From contig JAMCVK010000028.1 in NCBI GenBank assembly GCA_023475225.1, positions 106,304 through 170,303 on the forward strand: a stretch of 64,000 nucleotides of DNA, in the 5' to 3' direction. The position numbers and the translations under genes are program-made. Below the pieces are notes generated by a model. The model did not search any database and was not told where the DNA came from. It worked only from the letters and a program-made list of their open reading frames with translations. This DNA is from Chloroflexota bacterium. GTDB lineage: Bacteria > Chloroflexota > UBA6077 > FW602-bin22 > JAMCVK01. This document shows, piece after piece, positions 53,802 to 62,668 of the stretch (within the stretch, counting starts at the first letter, position 1; each line of letters begins with the position of its first letter).

Positions 53802-54992
53802 ATGAAAAGCAGTAAGAGCAAGAAGGTTAGCCGCAGGGAGTTTTTGAAGAGTGTCGCCGTGGCCACCGGAGCTTTGGCCGCAGGCCCTCTATTGGCAGCC
53901 TGCGCACCCGCTGCCGTACCTACCCCCACGCCGACTACGGCCAAGCCAACGCCGGTGGCAGTGGCGCCAACACCAACACCCACAACAGCGCCGCCCACTG
54001 CCACACCGACACCTAAAATCGGTCCAGTAACCATCTTATCAAAGGGTGGTAGCTACCAGGAGGCGCAGCGCAAGGCCTATTTCCAACCGTTTGAGAAGGA
54101 AACGGGCATTAAGGTCATCGAGGCCGAGGGGGTTGATCTGGCCAAGATCAAGGCGATGGTGGAGAGCAAGAACGTTGAGGTGGACGTCATCGATGCAGAC
54201 GCCAGCCTGCTCTACGCCCTGAAGAAGGCCAATCTGGTGGAGAAGATCGATCCGAGCAAGATCGATAAGGCCGATCTCGACAGTGTTGACCCCAAGATGC
54301 TTGATCCCTATGCCGTACCCCACATAGTCTATTCAGCCATCCTGTGCTACCGCACCGATGTCTTCCCCACTGGTAAACACCCTAAGAGCTGGGCCGAAGT
54401 ATGGGATGTTAAGAAGTTCCCAGGCAAGCGCACCTTCCCTTCCGGGGAAAGGGGCAGCCTCCCACCTCTTGAGTTTGCTCTCCTGGCCGATGGTATACCT
54501 GTCGACAAGCTTTATCCTATCGACATAGACCGAGCCTTCAAGAAGATAGATGAGATCAAAAAGGACATCGTCTGGGCGCATACCTCAGCTCAACTGATGC
54601 AGTTCTATGTAGATAAGGAGGCTGTCGTCGGTCAGGGATGGGACGGTCGCGTTGGCGCCTTGAAGAAACAGGGTGCTCCACTGGAAATTGAGTGGAATCA
54701 AGGACGACTGATGCTTGACTACTTCGTCATCCCCAAGGGGGCCAAGAATTATGAGGGGGCGATGAGATTCCTGGCCTATATAGCCAAGGGTAAGCCACAA
54801 GCTGATCTGGTCAAGATCATCCCCTATGGACCAACTAACAAGCGAGCCTACGATTACATCGATGCAGCGGTGGCACGTACCCTCACCAGCTACCCTGATA
54901 ACGTGAAGAACCAATTCATTTATGATGCAGTCTGGTGGGGCGAGAACCTGCAAAAGGTAGTCGAGAAGTGGAATGAGTGGAAGCTACGCTAG
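53802..54992 (+). CDS. Tat-exported substrate-binding lipoprotein, PotD/extracellular solute-binding type
   Basis: 396-residue binding protein. The N-terminus has a twin-arginine signal (SRREFLK, residues 10-16) and a lipobox ending at C34 (LLAAC), then a Thr/Pro-rich linker (~36-75), as in Chloroflexota lipoproteins. The mature part (VTILSKGGSYQEAQRKAYFQPFEKETGIKV ... VDVIDADASLLYALKKANLVEKID) is the polyamine-type periplasmic fold. ATG 53802 has AAAGGAGG at seven bases. A 250-base leader separates it from the permeases and contains only a small CAGCA/TGCTG hairpin. Ligand unknown; Tat export suggests folding in the cytoplasm. Confidence 0.9.
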   Translation: MKSSKSKKVSRREFLKSVAVATGALAAGPLLAACAPAAVPTPTPTTAKPTPVAVAPTPTPTTAPPTATPTPKIGPVTILSKGGSYQEAQRKAYFQPFEKETGIKVIEAEGVDLAKIKAMVESKNVEVDVIDADASLLYALKKANLVEKIDPSKIDKADLDSVDPKMLDPYAVPHIVYSAILCYRTDVFPTGKHPKSWAEVWDVKKFPGKRTFPSGERGSLPPLEFALLADGIPVDKLYPIDIDRAFKKIDEIKKDIVWAHTSAQLMQFYVDKEAVVGQGWDGRVGALKKQGAPLEIEWNQGRLMLDYFVIPKGAKNYEGAMRFLAYIAKGKPQADLVKIIPYGPTNKRAYDYIDAAVARTLTSYPDNVKNQFIYDAVWWGENLQKVVEKWNEWKLR

Positions 54993-55033
54993 CAGCGAGG
55001 GTATAGTCAGCACAGGTAACTATATCCTACAAA

Positions 55034-55080
55034 ACGTGGCGGCGTGTATCGGGTCATCGTATAACGATACGCCGCCACGT
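55034..55080. terminator. Stem-loop after the binding-protein gene
   Basis: ACGTGGCGGCGT (55034-55045) pairs with ACGCCGCCACGT (55069-55080), and a further five pairs (TATCG/CGATA) extend it past a one-base bulge. It begins 41 bases after the stop codon. No T-run follows on the plus strand; TTTT follows on the minus strand. It may limit transcription past the binding protein or protect its mRNA. Confidence 0.5.
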
Positions 55081-55111
55081 GACCCCAAATGTAGAGAGGG
55101 ATGAAGATACA

Positions 55112-56434
55112 TTGACCCCAACGATTGGCTTGATATTCCTGACCCGGTCAGAGAGCCCTGAATATGTTGAAGAGGAGGCCCAACACCGGGAATATCGCCA
55201 GAAGTCTATGGAGGGCCTCGCTCAACTACCAGTGAACATACCCCTACAGGCCGTAGTAAGAACCCGCTCAGAGGCCATAACAACCATCCAAGAATTTAAG
55301 GATAAGGATGTTGACCTGATAATATTAGGTTTCGCCCATTGGGTCAGCGAGGACCTACCTATCTATTTTGCTACCGAGCTCCGTCAACCCCTCCTCCTTT
55401 GGTCCCTGGGGGAGGGATCGCCTTGGGTCTACCTCTCCGGCCTTGTCAGCACCGCCAGTAACCTCGCTCGACTCGGCCGCCAATTCGCTTATGTAATTGG
55501 TGCTGCCGACGAGGCGAAGGTCCTAAACGAGATCCTCATTCACGCCCTAGCCTCAGCTATAGCTAAAAGACTGCGCCACACTAGATTAGGACTGGTAGGC
55601 TATGCCTGTCCTGGTATGATCGACGCTGGGCTAGATGAGATCGGACTAAGAAGATTAGGGCTAGAGGTCGTTCGACTCGACGCGCTAGAGCTTCTAGCCA
55701 AATACGAGAACTTAACCGACCAAGAGGCCGATAACGTCGCCAACGTAGTCGTTTGCCAAAGTGGGAAGGTCATTGAGCCCACCCACGAGGAGCTGCGAGC
55801 AGCTGCCAATCTCTACTTAGCGCTAAAGGCAATGGTGAATGAATACGCCCTCGATGGGATCGGCGTGCGCTGCTGGCCAGAGATTTATCACCGCTTCTCA
55901 CCTTGCTTGGCCTTCTCCCAATTTATGGATGAGGGGATCATTGGGGTATGCGAAAACGATGCTACCGCTGCGGTGACCATGTTCGCTTGCCACTGGTTAA
56001 CAAATCAACCGGTTTTTCTGGGAGACATAGGGGCAATCATCCCTGAGTTACAAGCCATCCAATTATGGCACTGTGGCCACGCCTCTCTAGGATTGGCATC
56101 GACGCAGGATAAGGTTAGACTACGCAAGAATCAGCGAACCAACATCGGCGTCACCCTCGAATTCCCATTGCGACAGGGACGGGTAACTTTAGCCAAGTTA
56201 ACTAAAAAGATAAACGGCCAGTTTCGTCTATTCACGGCTCTCGGACAAAGCATCGAGGGACCACCTGGAAGGGGCAATATCGCTTACGTCCAGACCGATA
56301 CACCTGTGCGCGAGGTCCTGGATACTATGATAACAAAGGGGGTAGAGCATCATCTTGTTATGGCCTATGGAGATATTAGGCGAGAGCTGAGCGCCCTGGG
56401 CAGATTGCTTGGCGTCGAGGAGATCTATGTTTAG
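55112..56434 (+). CDS. L-fucose/L-arabinose isomerase-fold protein
   Basis: About 440 residues, related to the L-fucose/L-arabinose isomerase superfamily. Visible are LRHTRLGLVGYACPGMIDAG, GVRCWPEIY with the typical catalytic Glu, CENDATAAVTMFACHWLTNQPVFLGD (second metal-ligand region) and LWHCGHASLGL with the conserved His. The TTG at 55112 is preferred over GTG 55079, which falls inside the hairpin. Members include true sugar isomerases and divergent proteins of unknown role; the neighbours here are not sugar genes, so function is open. Confidence 0.75.
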   Translation: MTPTIGLIFLTRSESPEYVEEEAQHREYRQKSMEGLAQLPVNIPLQAVVRTRSEAITTIQEFKDKDVDLIILGFAHWVSEDLPIYFATELRQPLLLWSLGEGSPWVYLSGLVSTASNLARLGRQFAYVIGAADEAKVLNEILIHALASAIAKRLRHTRLGLVGYACPGMIDAGLDEIGLRRLGLEVVRLDALELLAKYENLTDQEADNVANVVVCQSGKVIEPTHEELRAAANLYLALKAMVNEYALDGIGVRCWPEIYHRFSPCLAFSQFMDEGIIGVCENDATAAVTMFACHWLTNQPVFLGDIGAIIPELQAIQLWHCGHASLGLASTQDKVRLRKNQRTNIGVTLEFPLRQGRVTLAKLTKKINGQFRLFTALGQSIEGPPGRGNIAYVQTDTPVREVLDTMITKGVEHHLVMAYGDIRRELSALGRLLGVEEIYV

Positions 56435-56482
56435 AGCAGTGACTATTCCTGTCTACCTACATCTGCTTAAGGAGATACTACC

Positions 56483-58414
56483 GTGACCGCGCTAAGAAAG
56501 CTATTCGAGCCAATCAGAATCGGACAAATGGAGCTGCGCAACAGGCTGGTCTTTGCCCCCATCAACTCCCAGTTTGGAGCTGAGGATGGAGCCGTAACTC
56601 AGAGACTAATCGACTACCACGTTGAGCGGGCTAAGGGTGGGGTTGGACTAATAATTCTTGATAACGCTATCATCGAATGGCCCAGAGGGAAGGTCGGCGG
56701 CAAGCCACTAAGAATAGATAACGACAAATACATCGCTGGGTTAAATGAGCTGGTAGAGGAGGTACACGCCTGGGGGGCCAAAATCGCTGCCCAGATAAAC
56801 CACGTGGGCCGGGTGGGCGCCTGGGAAAGCGTCGAAGGGGAGCAGGTTGTCTCCGCCTCTGAGGTCTCCTACGTCGCCCGTGGCCTCACTCCCCGGCCAC
56901 TGACCGTTGCAGAGATCAAGAAGTATGTTGAGACGTTCGCTCAAGCAGCGCGAAGGTCCAAGCAAGCCGGCTTCGATGCTGTAGAAATCCACGCCGCCCA
57001 CGGCTATCTCATCACCCAGTTCCTATCGCCCTACACCAATAGACGAACGGATGATTATGGCGGGAGCCTCAAGAACCGAATGCGATTCCTCCTTGAGATT
57101 GTACAACGAATAAGGCAAATGCTCGGCGCAGATTACCCCATATTATGTCGTCTCAGTGGTTCCGAGTTCGTGGAAGGTGGGCTCTCCATTAAAGATACCG
57201 TACTAATAGCTCAAGAACTGGAGGCGGCGGGGGTGAATGCTATAGATGTCTCTGCTGGCATCTACGAATCGTGCTACTGGACCTTCCCTTCCATGGCGAT
57301 GCCCCGCGGTTGTATGGTCCACCTGGCCGAGGCCGTAAAGAAAGCGGTAAATATAGCGGTCATCACTGTGGGCCGCATCAACGACCCCCTCCTGGCCAAA
57401 CAGATCCTTCAAGAGAAAAGGGCAGACCTTGTGGCTATGGGGAGACCCCTATTGGCCGATCCTGAGCTACCCAAGAAGGCTGCCGAAGGGCGTCTGGAGG
57501 ATATTCGACCTTGCATCGCTTGTAACGATTGCATCGATAGGACTCGACATTATCTACTCTTGGGTTGTGCGGTAAACCCGGAACTGGGGAGGGAGGTCAG
57601 GTACAAGATCACCCCGGCTGAGAAAGCTAAAAGGGTACTAATCGTAGGGGGTGGTCCGGCCGGTATGGAGACGGCTAGGGTGGCCAGGCTGCGTGGACAC
57701 CAGGTCCTTCTCTGTGAAAGAAATAACCGTCTGGGAGGACAATTACTGCTGGCTTCAGCCCCACCATTCAAGAAGGAGATCGTCGGCTTAATTACGTACT
57801 TTATTAATCAGCTGGAGAGACTTGGAGTGGAGGTGCGGCTGAGGACAGAGGTCACCCCCAGATTGATCGAGGAGATCAAGCCAGAGGCAGTGATCCTCGC
57901 CACTGGCGCTGAGCCGTTGAGAGGGGAGATCTTCGGCAGACAAAGGGATAACGTCATCACCGCTAACGAACTGTTGGCCGGAGAAAGAGAACTAGGAGAC
58001 AAGGTCATCGTGGTTGGTGGGGGACAGGTTGGATGCGATGTGGCTGAACTCCTGGCTACACAGGGCCATAAGGTCGCGATCGTGGAGATGCTGGAGGATA
58101 TAGCCCAGGATATGGAATACAGCATGCGACTGTTTCTCGACCATCGGTTTGCCGAACTGGGCATACGCGTCCTTACTAAGGCGAAGGTCGAGATGATCAG
58201 CGAGGACAGCGTCGTTTTTCTCGATAGCGAGGGCAAAAGACAAACCCTGGAAGCCAACGCAGTGGTGCTTGCTCTCGGCTCTAAAGCCAATAACAAGCTG
58301 ATGCAAAGTCTTAAAGGGAAGGTGGCAGAGCTCTACACGGTAGGCGATTGCGTTGCCCCCCGCAAGATCTATCAAGCCATCCACGAGGGAGCGCGAGTGG
58401 CACGCCTCCTCTGA
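56483..58414 (+). CDS. Old-Yellow-Enzyme-type FMN/4Fe-4S/FAD oxidoreductase (dienoyl-CoA reductase-like)
   Basis: 643-residue three-part enzyme. An FMN TIM barrel covers ~1-350 (LRNRLVFAPINSQFG, GFDAVEIHAAHGYLITQFLSPYTNRRTDDYGGS). The 4Fe-4S site is CIACNDCIDR with a later C (GCAVNPELG), and FAD/NAD domains follow (VLIVGGGPAGMETARVA, VIVVGGGQVGCDVAELLA). Family: 2,4-dienoyl-CoA, trimethylamine or enoate reductases. GTG start with AAGGAGATACTACC. Likely reduces a C=C bond in the pathway; substrate unknown. Confidence 0.9.
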   Translation: MTALRKLFEPIRIGQMELRNRLVFAPINSQFGAEDGAVTQRLIDYHVERAKGGVGLIILDNAIIEWPRGKVGGKPLRIDNDKYIAGLNELVEEVHAWGAKIAAQINHVGRVGAWESVEGEQVVSASEVSYVARGLTPRPLTVAEIKKYVETFAQAARRSKQAGFDAVEIHAAHGYLITQFLSPYTNRRTDDYGGSLKNRMRFLLEIVQRIRQMLGADYPILCRLSGSEFVEGGLSIKDTVLIAQELEAAGVNAIDVSAGIYESCYWTFPSMAMPRGCMVHLAEAVKKAVNIAVITVGRINDPLLAKQILQEKRADLVAMGRPLLADPELPKKAAEGRLEDIRPCIACNDCIDRTRHYLLLGCAVNPELGREVRYKITPAEKAKRVLIVGGGPAGMETARVARLRGHQVLLCERNNRLGGQLLLASAPPFKKEIVGLITYFINQLERLGVEVRLRTEVTPRLIEEIKPEAVILATGAEPLRGEIFGRQRDNVITANELLAGERELGDKVIVVGGGQVGCDVAELLATQGHKVAIVEMLEDIAQDMEYSMRLFLDHRFAELGIRVLTKAKVEMISEDSVVFLDSEGKRQTLEANAVVLALGSKANNKLMQSLKGKVAELYTVGDCVAPRKIYQAIHEGARVARLL

Positions 58415-58483
58415 GCCGATTCAGACTGATCCGAGCGCAGGAGTGAGGCAAAGCCAATAACTTAGAAGACGTTGGTGAGACTG

Positions 58484-59734
58484 ATGAAAATGACCGTCCT
58501 TATAGCTACCTTGGATACTAAAGGTCCAGAGGCCCAATACCTTAAGAGGCTATTACAGGGTCTGGGGTTACAGGTGATGGTTATGGATACCGGTGTCATG
58601 GGCGAGCCCCTATTTGAAGCGGAGATATCTCGGGGTCAAGTGGCCAGTGCTGGTGGAAGAGAGATCGAGGAGCTCGTCCGGCTGGCTGACCGAGGCGAGG
58701 CCATGCGGGTCATGATGGCCGGCGCGGCTTGCCTGGCCAAGGAGCTGCACGCTGCGGGCCGGCTCCAGGCCATCGTTGCCCTGGGCGGCTCTGGCGGCAC
58801 AGCCATCGGGACAGCCGCAATGAGGTCCCTTCCCTTCGGCATTCCCAAGGTGATGCTCTCGACAGCTGCCTCTGGTAACACACGCCAATATGTGGATACT
58901 AAGGATATAACTATGATCTATTCCGTAGCCGACATAATGGGGCTTAACTGTCTAACTAAGATAGCCCTGGCCAACGCCGCTGGCGCAACGTACGGAATGA
59001 TCAAGGCTCAGGAGATGTATGGACAAGGGATCGCTGAAGAGAGTCAACAGGAGAGTCCACTGATTGGCTTAAGCGCTGCTGGTACCACGACGCCTGCCGC
59101 CATGAAATGCAAACACCTTCTGGAAACGAGAGGATATACCTCTATCGTTTTCCATGCCACTACCGGCGTGGGTGGCCGCGCTATGGAGGAGAGGGCCAGC
59201 GAAGGATTCCTGGCCGGAATTCTGGACCTGACCACCACAGAGTTGGCCGACGAAGTCGCCGGTGGCGTCGGCGCCCCCGGGTCAGAGCGACTGGTGATAG
59301 CTGGTCAAACAGGTATTCCACAGGTTATAGCTCCTGGAGGACTGGACTTCGTCAACCTTGGACCAAAAGAGATGGTACCGCCCCGGTACCGCACTAGAAA
59401 TCTTCGCTTCCATTCCCCTGTCTCCGTCCTTATGCGGACCAATGTAGAGGAAAATAGAAATTTGGGGAAGATGATAGCCAAAAGGTTGAGCCGTACCAAA
59501 GGGCCAACGGCGGTGATCCTCCCTTTGAAAGGCTTTTCCGCCTATGATATAGAACAAGGGGTCTTTTATGATCCAACAGCGGACATGGCCTTCATTCAAT
59601 CCCTGAAGGGGGGCTTGCCAAAACATATAAAGGTAGTAGAGGTCAATTGTCACATCAACGATGACACATTCGCTCAGGCAGCCGTGGATGTCCTTTGCGA
59701 GATGATAGGAAAACAGGTTTCAGGAGGCACCTAA
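58484..59734 (+). CDS. Tm-1-like ATP-binding domain protein (UPF0261)
   Basis: 416-residue protein of the Tm-1-like/UPF0261 family. Seen are VLIATLDTKGPEAQYLKRLLQ, LGGSGGTAIGTAAMRSLPFGIPKVMLSTAASG, VFHATTGVGGRAMEERASEGFLAGILD, PLKGFSAYD. The ATG at 58484 is preferred over an upstream TTG. It overlaps the next gene (stop TAA/ATG), and the pair corresponds to the two halves of the plant Tm-1 protein (family knowledge). Biochemical function in bacteria is unknown; an ATP-dependent ligase or kinase-like step is possible. Confidence 0.85.
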   Translation: MKMTVLIATLDTKGPEAQYLKRLLQGLGLQVMVMDTGVMGEPLFEAEISRGQVASAGGREIEELVRLADRGEAMRVMMAGAACLAKELHAAGRLQAIVALGGSGGTAIGTAAMRSLPFGIPKVMLSTAASGNTRQYVDTKDITMIYSVADIMGLNCLTKIALANAAGATYGMIKAQEMYGQGIAEESQQESPLIGLSAAGTTTPAAMKCKHLLETRGYTSIVFHATTGVGGRAMEERASEGFLAGILDLTTTELADEVAGGVGAPGSERLVIAGQTGIPQVIAPGGLDFVNLGPKEMVPPRYRTRNLRFHSPVSVLMRTNVEENRNLGKMIAKRLSRTKGPTAVILPLKGFSAYDIEQGVFYDPTADMAFIQSLKGGLPKHIKVVEVNCHINDDTFAQAAVDVLCEMIGKQVSGGT

Positions 59735-60573
59735 TGCTGAAGACTAGAATCGCTAGGGAGGAGATTCTCCGTCGACTCCGTCACACCGTAGAGGCGGGCA
59801 AGCCGATCCTGGGTGCCGGCTGTAGCGCTGGGATAATCGCCAAATGTGCTGAGCTCGGTGGGGCTGACTTGATCATAGTCTATAGTACCGGCAAATCTAG
59901 ATTGATGGGCCTGCCCACTAGCCGTCTAGGAGATTCCAATGCCATAACCCTGGCTATGGCCGAGGAGATCTTGAACGTAGTAAGAGACACCCCGGTTATC
60001 GGGGGAGTGGAGGCTACCGACCCCACCAGATTGGACCTAAACAGGCTCCTGCGGCGGTTCATCGAAGCCGGTTATTCCGGCATCATCAACTTCCCCACCA
60101 TCGGCATCTTCACCGACTATCGCCGGATGCGAGACAAGGTGGGGCTGGGCTTCTCCCGAGAGGTGGAAATGGTGAGATTGGCCCGCCAGCTGGGAATCTT
60201 CACGATGGCCTACGTTTTCTCCCCAGCCGATGCTGAACAGATGGCCCAGGCCGGGGTCGACTGCATGGTCGCCCATGCGGGCCCCACCGCTGGGGGTCTG
60301 GTGGGGGTCCCTACCGAAACATCGCTGGAGACAGCGGCCCTGGGCGTGCAAAGAATATGTGAGGCGACCAAGCGGCTGAATCCGAGCATAATCTGCTTGG
60401 CTCACGGCGGGCCCTTCGCCACACCAGAGGACACGGCCTATCTCTACCAGCACACCGAGGCCGTAGGTTACGTTGCTGCCTCAGCTATTGAACGGCTCCC
60501 CATAGAGAAGGCTGTGCGTGAAACAGCAGAGCGGTTTAAGAATGTGACTATTGGCAAAGAGCAGGAAGGGTAG
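59734..60573 (+). CDS. PEP-hydrolase-like TIM-barrel protein (Tm-1 C-domain)
   Basis: 279-residue TIM-barrel protein of the 'phosphoenolpyruvate hydrolase-like' family. Features are GKPILGAGCSAGIIAKCAELGGADLIIVYSTGKSR, GVEATDPT, FPTIGIFTDYRRMRDK, and VAHAGPTAGGL. The start ATG shares one base with the preceding stop (TAATG). The glycine-rich and phosphate-loop positions are conserved as in PEP mutase-like barrels. Function unknown; likely acts with the Tm-1-like protein. Confidence 0.83.
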   Translation: MLKTRIAREEILRRLRHTVEAGKPILGAGCSAGIIAKCAELGGADLIIVYSTGKSRLMGLPTSRLGDSNAITLAMAEEILNVVRDTPVIGGVEATDPTRLDLNRLLRRFIEAGYSGIINFPTIGIFTDYRRMRDKVGLGFSREVEMVRLARQLGIFTMAYVFSPADAEQMAQAGVDCMVAHAGPTAGGLVGVPTETSLETAALGVQRICEATKRLNPSIICLAHGGPFATPEDTAYLYQHTEAVGYVAASAIERLPIEKAVRETAERFKNVTIGKEQEG

Positions 60574-60606
60574 GCACACCAGGTGATCACACAGCGAGGT
60601 CAAACA

Positions 60607-61737
60607 GTGAATGCAGTTGAAGGAGGAAAGGCGACACAGGGTAATCCTGTATCCACCCAAGGTGCAAGCGTACGCCTTGATCATCTTACTAAGCGGTTTG
60701 GCGAGGTAGTTGCCGTCGATGATCTGTGTTTGGAAATCAAAAAGGGGGAGTTCATAACCCTCCTGGGACCAAGCGGTTCAGGCAAGACGACGACTCTGCT
60801 GATGATCGCTGGCTTCGAACTTCCGACCTCCGGAGAGATATTCATCGACGACGAGCCTGTTGGCTTCAAGCCTCCCTACAAGCGCGACGTGGGCATGGTA
60901 TTTCAAAATTATGCCCTATTCCCGCACATGACGGTATATGACAACATCGCCTTCCCTCTCCAAATGCGTAAGATGGCTCCCAAGGAGATCGCCGAGCGCA
61001 TTCGCACCGTGCTTGAACTGGTGAAACTCTCTGGGATGGGCAAACGCTATCCACGCCAACTCAGTGGTGGGCAACAACAGAGGGTCGCCTTAGGACGAGC
61101 TTTAGTTTTTAACCCACCCGTGCTATTAATGGACGAACCACTAGGCGCCCTAGACCGCAAACTCAGAGAGCATATGCAAATCGAAATAAAGCATATCCAG
61201 CGCCAGGTTAATACCACTGTCATTTACGTCACCCACGATCAGGAGGAGGCGCTAGTCATGTCCGATAGAATCGCGGTAATGAACGATGGGAGGGTTCAAC
61301 AAGTAGGGACGCCGGATGAGCTTTATGAAAGACCACTGAACCGCTTCGTAGCCGATTTCATAGGCGAGACCAACCTGCTGCAAGGCGAAGTGATAGGCAT
61401 CAGCAGCAACGCCTGTACGGTGCTTACCGAAGGTGGGCTAACTATACAGACAGTGAGATCCGACGAGGTAAGCCCCGGTCAGCGAGTCTCCGTAGCACTA
61501 AGGCCGGAGAAGATCCTCTTCGTCGGTAAGGATATTGCTGGCCCTAATAGGTGGGAGGGGATCATCGAGGAGGTGATCTACATTGGAGAGATCACTAAGT
61601 ATAGGATAGGCACGGTGGGAGGAGAGATCCTTACCGTCAGGTTGCAAAATCGCCTGGAAACGCCCAGGTTGAGGAAGGGGGATAGGGTCATCTTGGGATG
61701 GGGCCTCGAAGACGCCAAAATCGTGCGAGGTGACTGA
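60607..61737 (+). CDS. ABC transporter ATPase, PotA-like
   Basis: 376-residue ATPase of the polyamine-type importer. Walker A GPSGSGKTTTLL, signature LSGGQQQRVALGRAL, Walker B LLMDEPLGALD, H-loop VTHDQEEA, and a C-terminal TOBE domain (RVSVALRPEKILFV). The start is taken as GTG 60607 with GAGG seven bases before; GTG 60583 is possible. It serves the permeases at 51810-53551, encoded five genes earlier in the same direction. Confidence 0.92.
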   Translation: MNAVEGGKATQGNPVSTQGASVRLDHLTKRFGEVVAVDDLCLEIKKGEFITLLGPSGSGKTTTLLMIAGFELPTSGEIFIDDEPVGFKPPYKRDVGMVFQNYALFPHMTVYDNIAFPLQMRKMAPKEIAERIRTVLELVKLSGMGKRYPRQLSGGQQQRVALGRALVFNPPVLLMDEPLGALDRKLREHMQIEIKHIQRQVNTTVIYVTHDQEEALVMSDRIAVMNDGRVQQVGTPDELYERPLNRFVADFIGETNLLQGEVIGISSNACTVLTEGGLTIQTVRSDEVSPGQRVSVALRPEKILFVGKDIAGPNRWEGIIEEVIYIGEITKYRIGTVGGEILTVRLQNRLETPRLRKGDRVILGWGLEDAKIVRGD

Positions 61738-61738
61738 A

Positions 61739-62602
61739 GTGAAGGTTCTTATCACGGGCGGTTCTGGACGGATAGGTGAGGTGGTCATCGCTGAACTGCG
61801 CGAGCGGCACGAGATAAGGATCTTCGACATCGTTGAACCCAGTTTCACTGACCTAGAATTCTTGAAGGGGGACTTATGTGTCCTCGAGGACGTGGAGAAG
61901 GCGGCGAGGGGCATGGATGCTATCATCCACTTAGCAGCCATCCCGGTCTACACAGGGGAAGACGAGAAGATCATGAAGATAAACGTGATGGGCACTTTCA
62001 ATGTCCTGGAGGCAGCAGCCCGAAACGGTGTGCACAAGATAGTTTACCCAAGCAGTATATGCGCTTACGGGCTCATTAATTACGTTAAGGACTTCATCCC
62101 TGACTATCTGCCCATCGATGAGAAGCATCCAACTAGACCCGAGGATATATATGGATTGAGCAAACTAGTGGGTGAAAATCTTTGTTACGTATACTCCAGA
62201 AGATACAACCTCTCTACAATCTGCCTTCGCCTGGCCACGGTCCTCTTCCCCCACTTACCAGAGGCCCAGGGGCGCTTTTTAGAGAGGGTCAGGAAGCCTG
62301 AGCTAAATAAACGGTTTCTTTGGAATTACGTCCATGTCAAAGATGCTGCTCAGGCTATCCGCCTTGCTCTGGAGAAAGAGGGATGTAAATACGAGGTTTA
62401 CAACATTGGCGCTGAAGATGTGGCTGCCGAGGTGGACTCTTTAGAACTGGTTAAAACTTATTACCCGTATGTCAAGTGGATATCAAACGAAGATGGATTC
62501 ATCACCAGCAAGCGAGGGGCTCTTTTTGCCATATCCAAGGCGAAGTGGGAGCTAGGGTACCAACCCCAATTCACCTGGCACGATGCCTTACAAGCTCTTT
62601 AA
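61739..62602 (+). CDS. NAD-dependent epimerase/dehydratase (extended SDR)
   Basis: 287-residue extended SDR. Cofactor loop LITGGSGRIGEVVIAEL, HLAAIPVYTGEDEK, and YGLSKLVGENLCYVY with Y-x3-K. GTG 61739 has GAGG eight bases before. It lies two bases after the ABC ATPase stop and closes the rightward operon. Similar to UDP-sugar epimerases but used here in a catabolic context. Confidence 0.83.
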   Translation: MKVLITGGSGRIGEVVIAELRERHEIRIFDIVEPSFTDLEFLKGDLCVLEDVEKAARGMDAIIHLAAIPVYTGEDEKIMKINVMGTFNVLEAAARNGVHKIVYPSSICAYGLINYVKDFIPDYLPIDEKHPTRPEDIYGLSKLVGENLCYVYSRRYNLSTICLRLATVLFPHLPEAQGRFLERVRKPELNKRFLWNYVHVKDAAQAIRLALEKEGCKYEVYNIGAEDVAAEVDSLELVKTYYPYVKWISNEDGFITSKRGALFAISKAKWELGYQPQFTWHDALQAL

Positions 62603-62668
62603 ATAGACACTATCAAGGGCCTATAGCATTCACTTAAAGTGGGTGCTCGCTGGGAAGGGGGGACTGAG

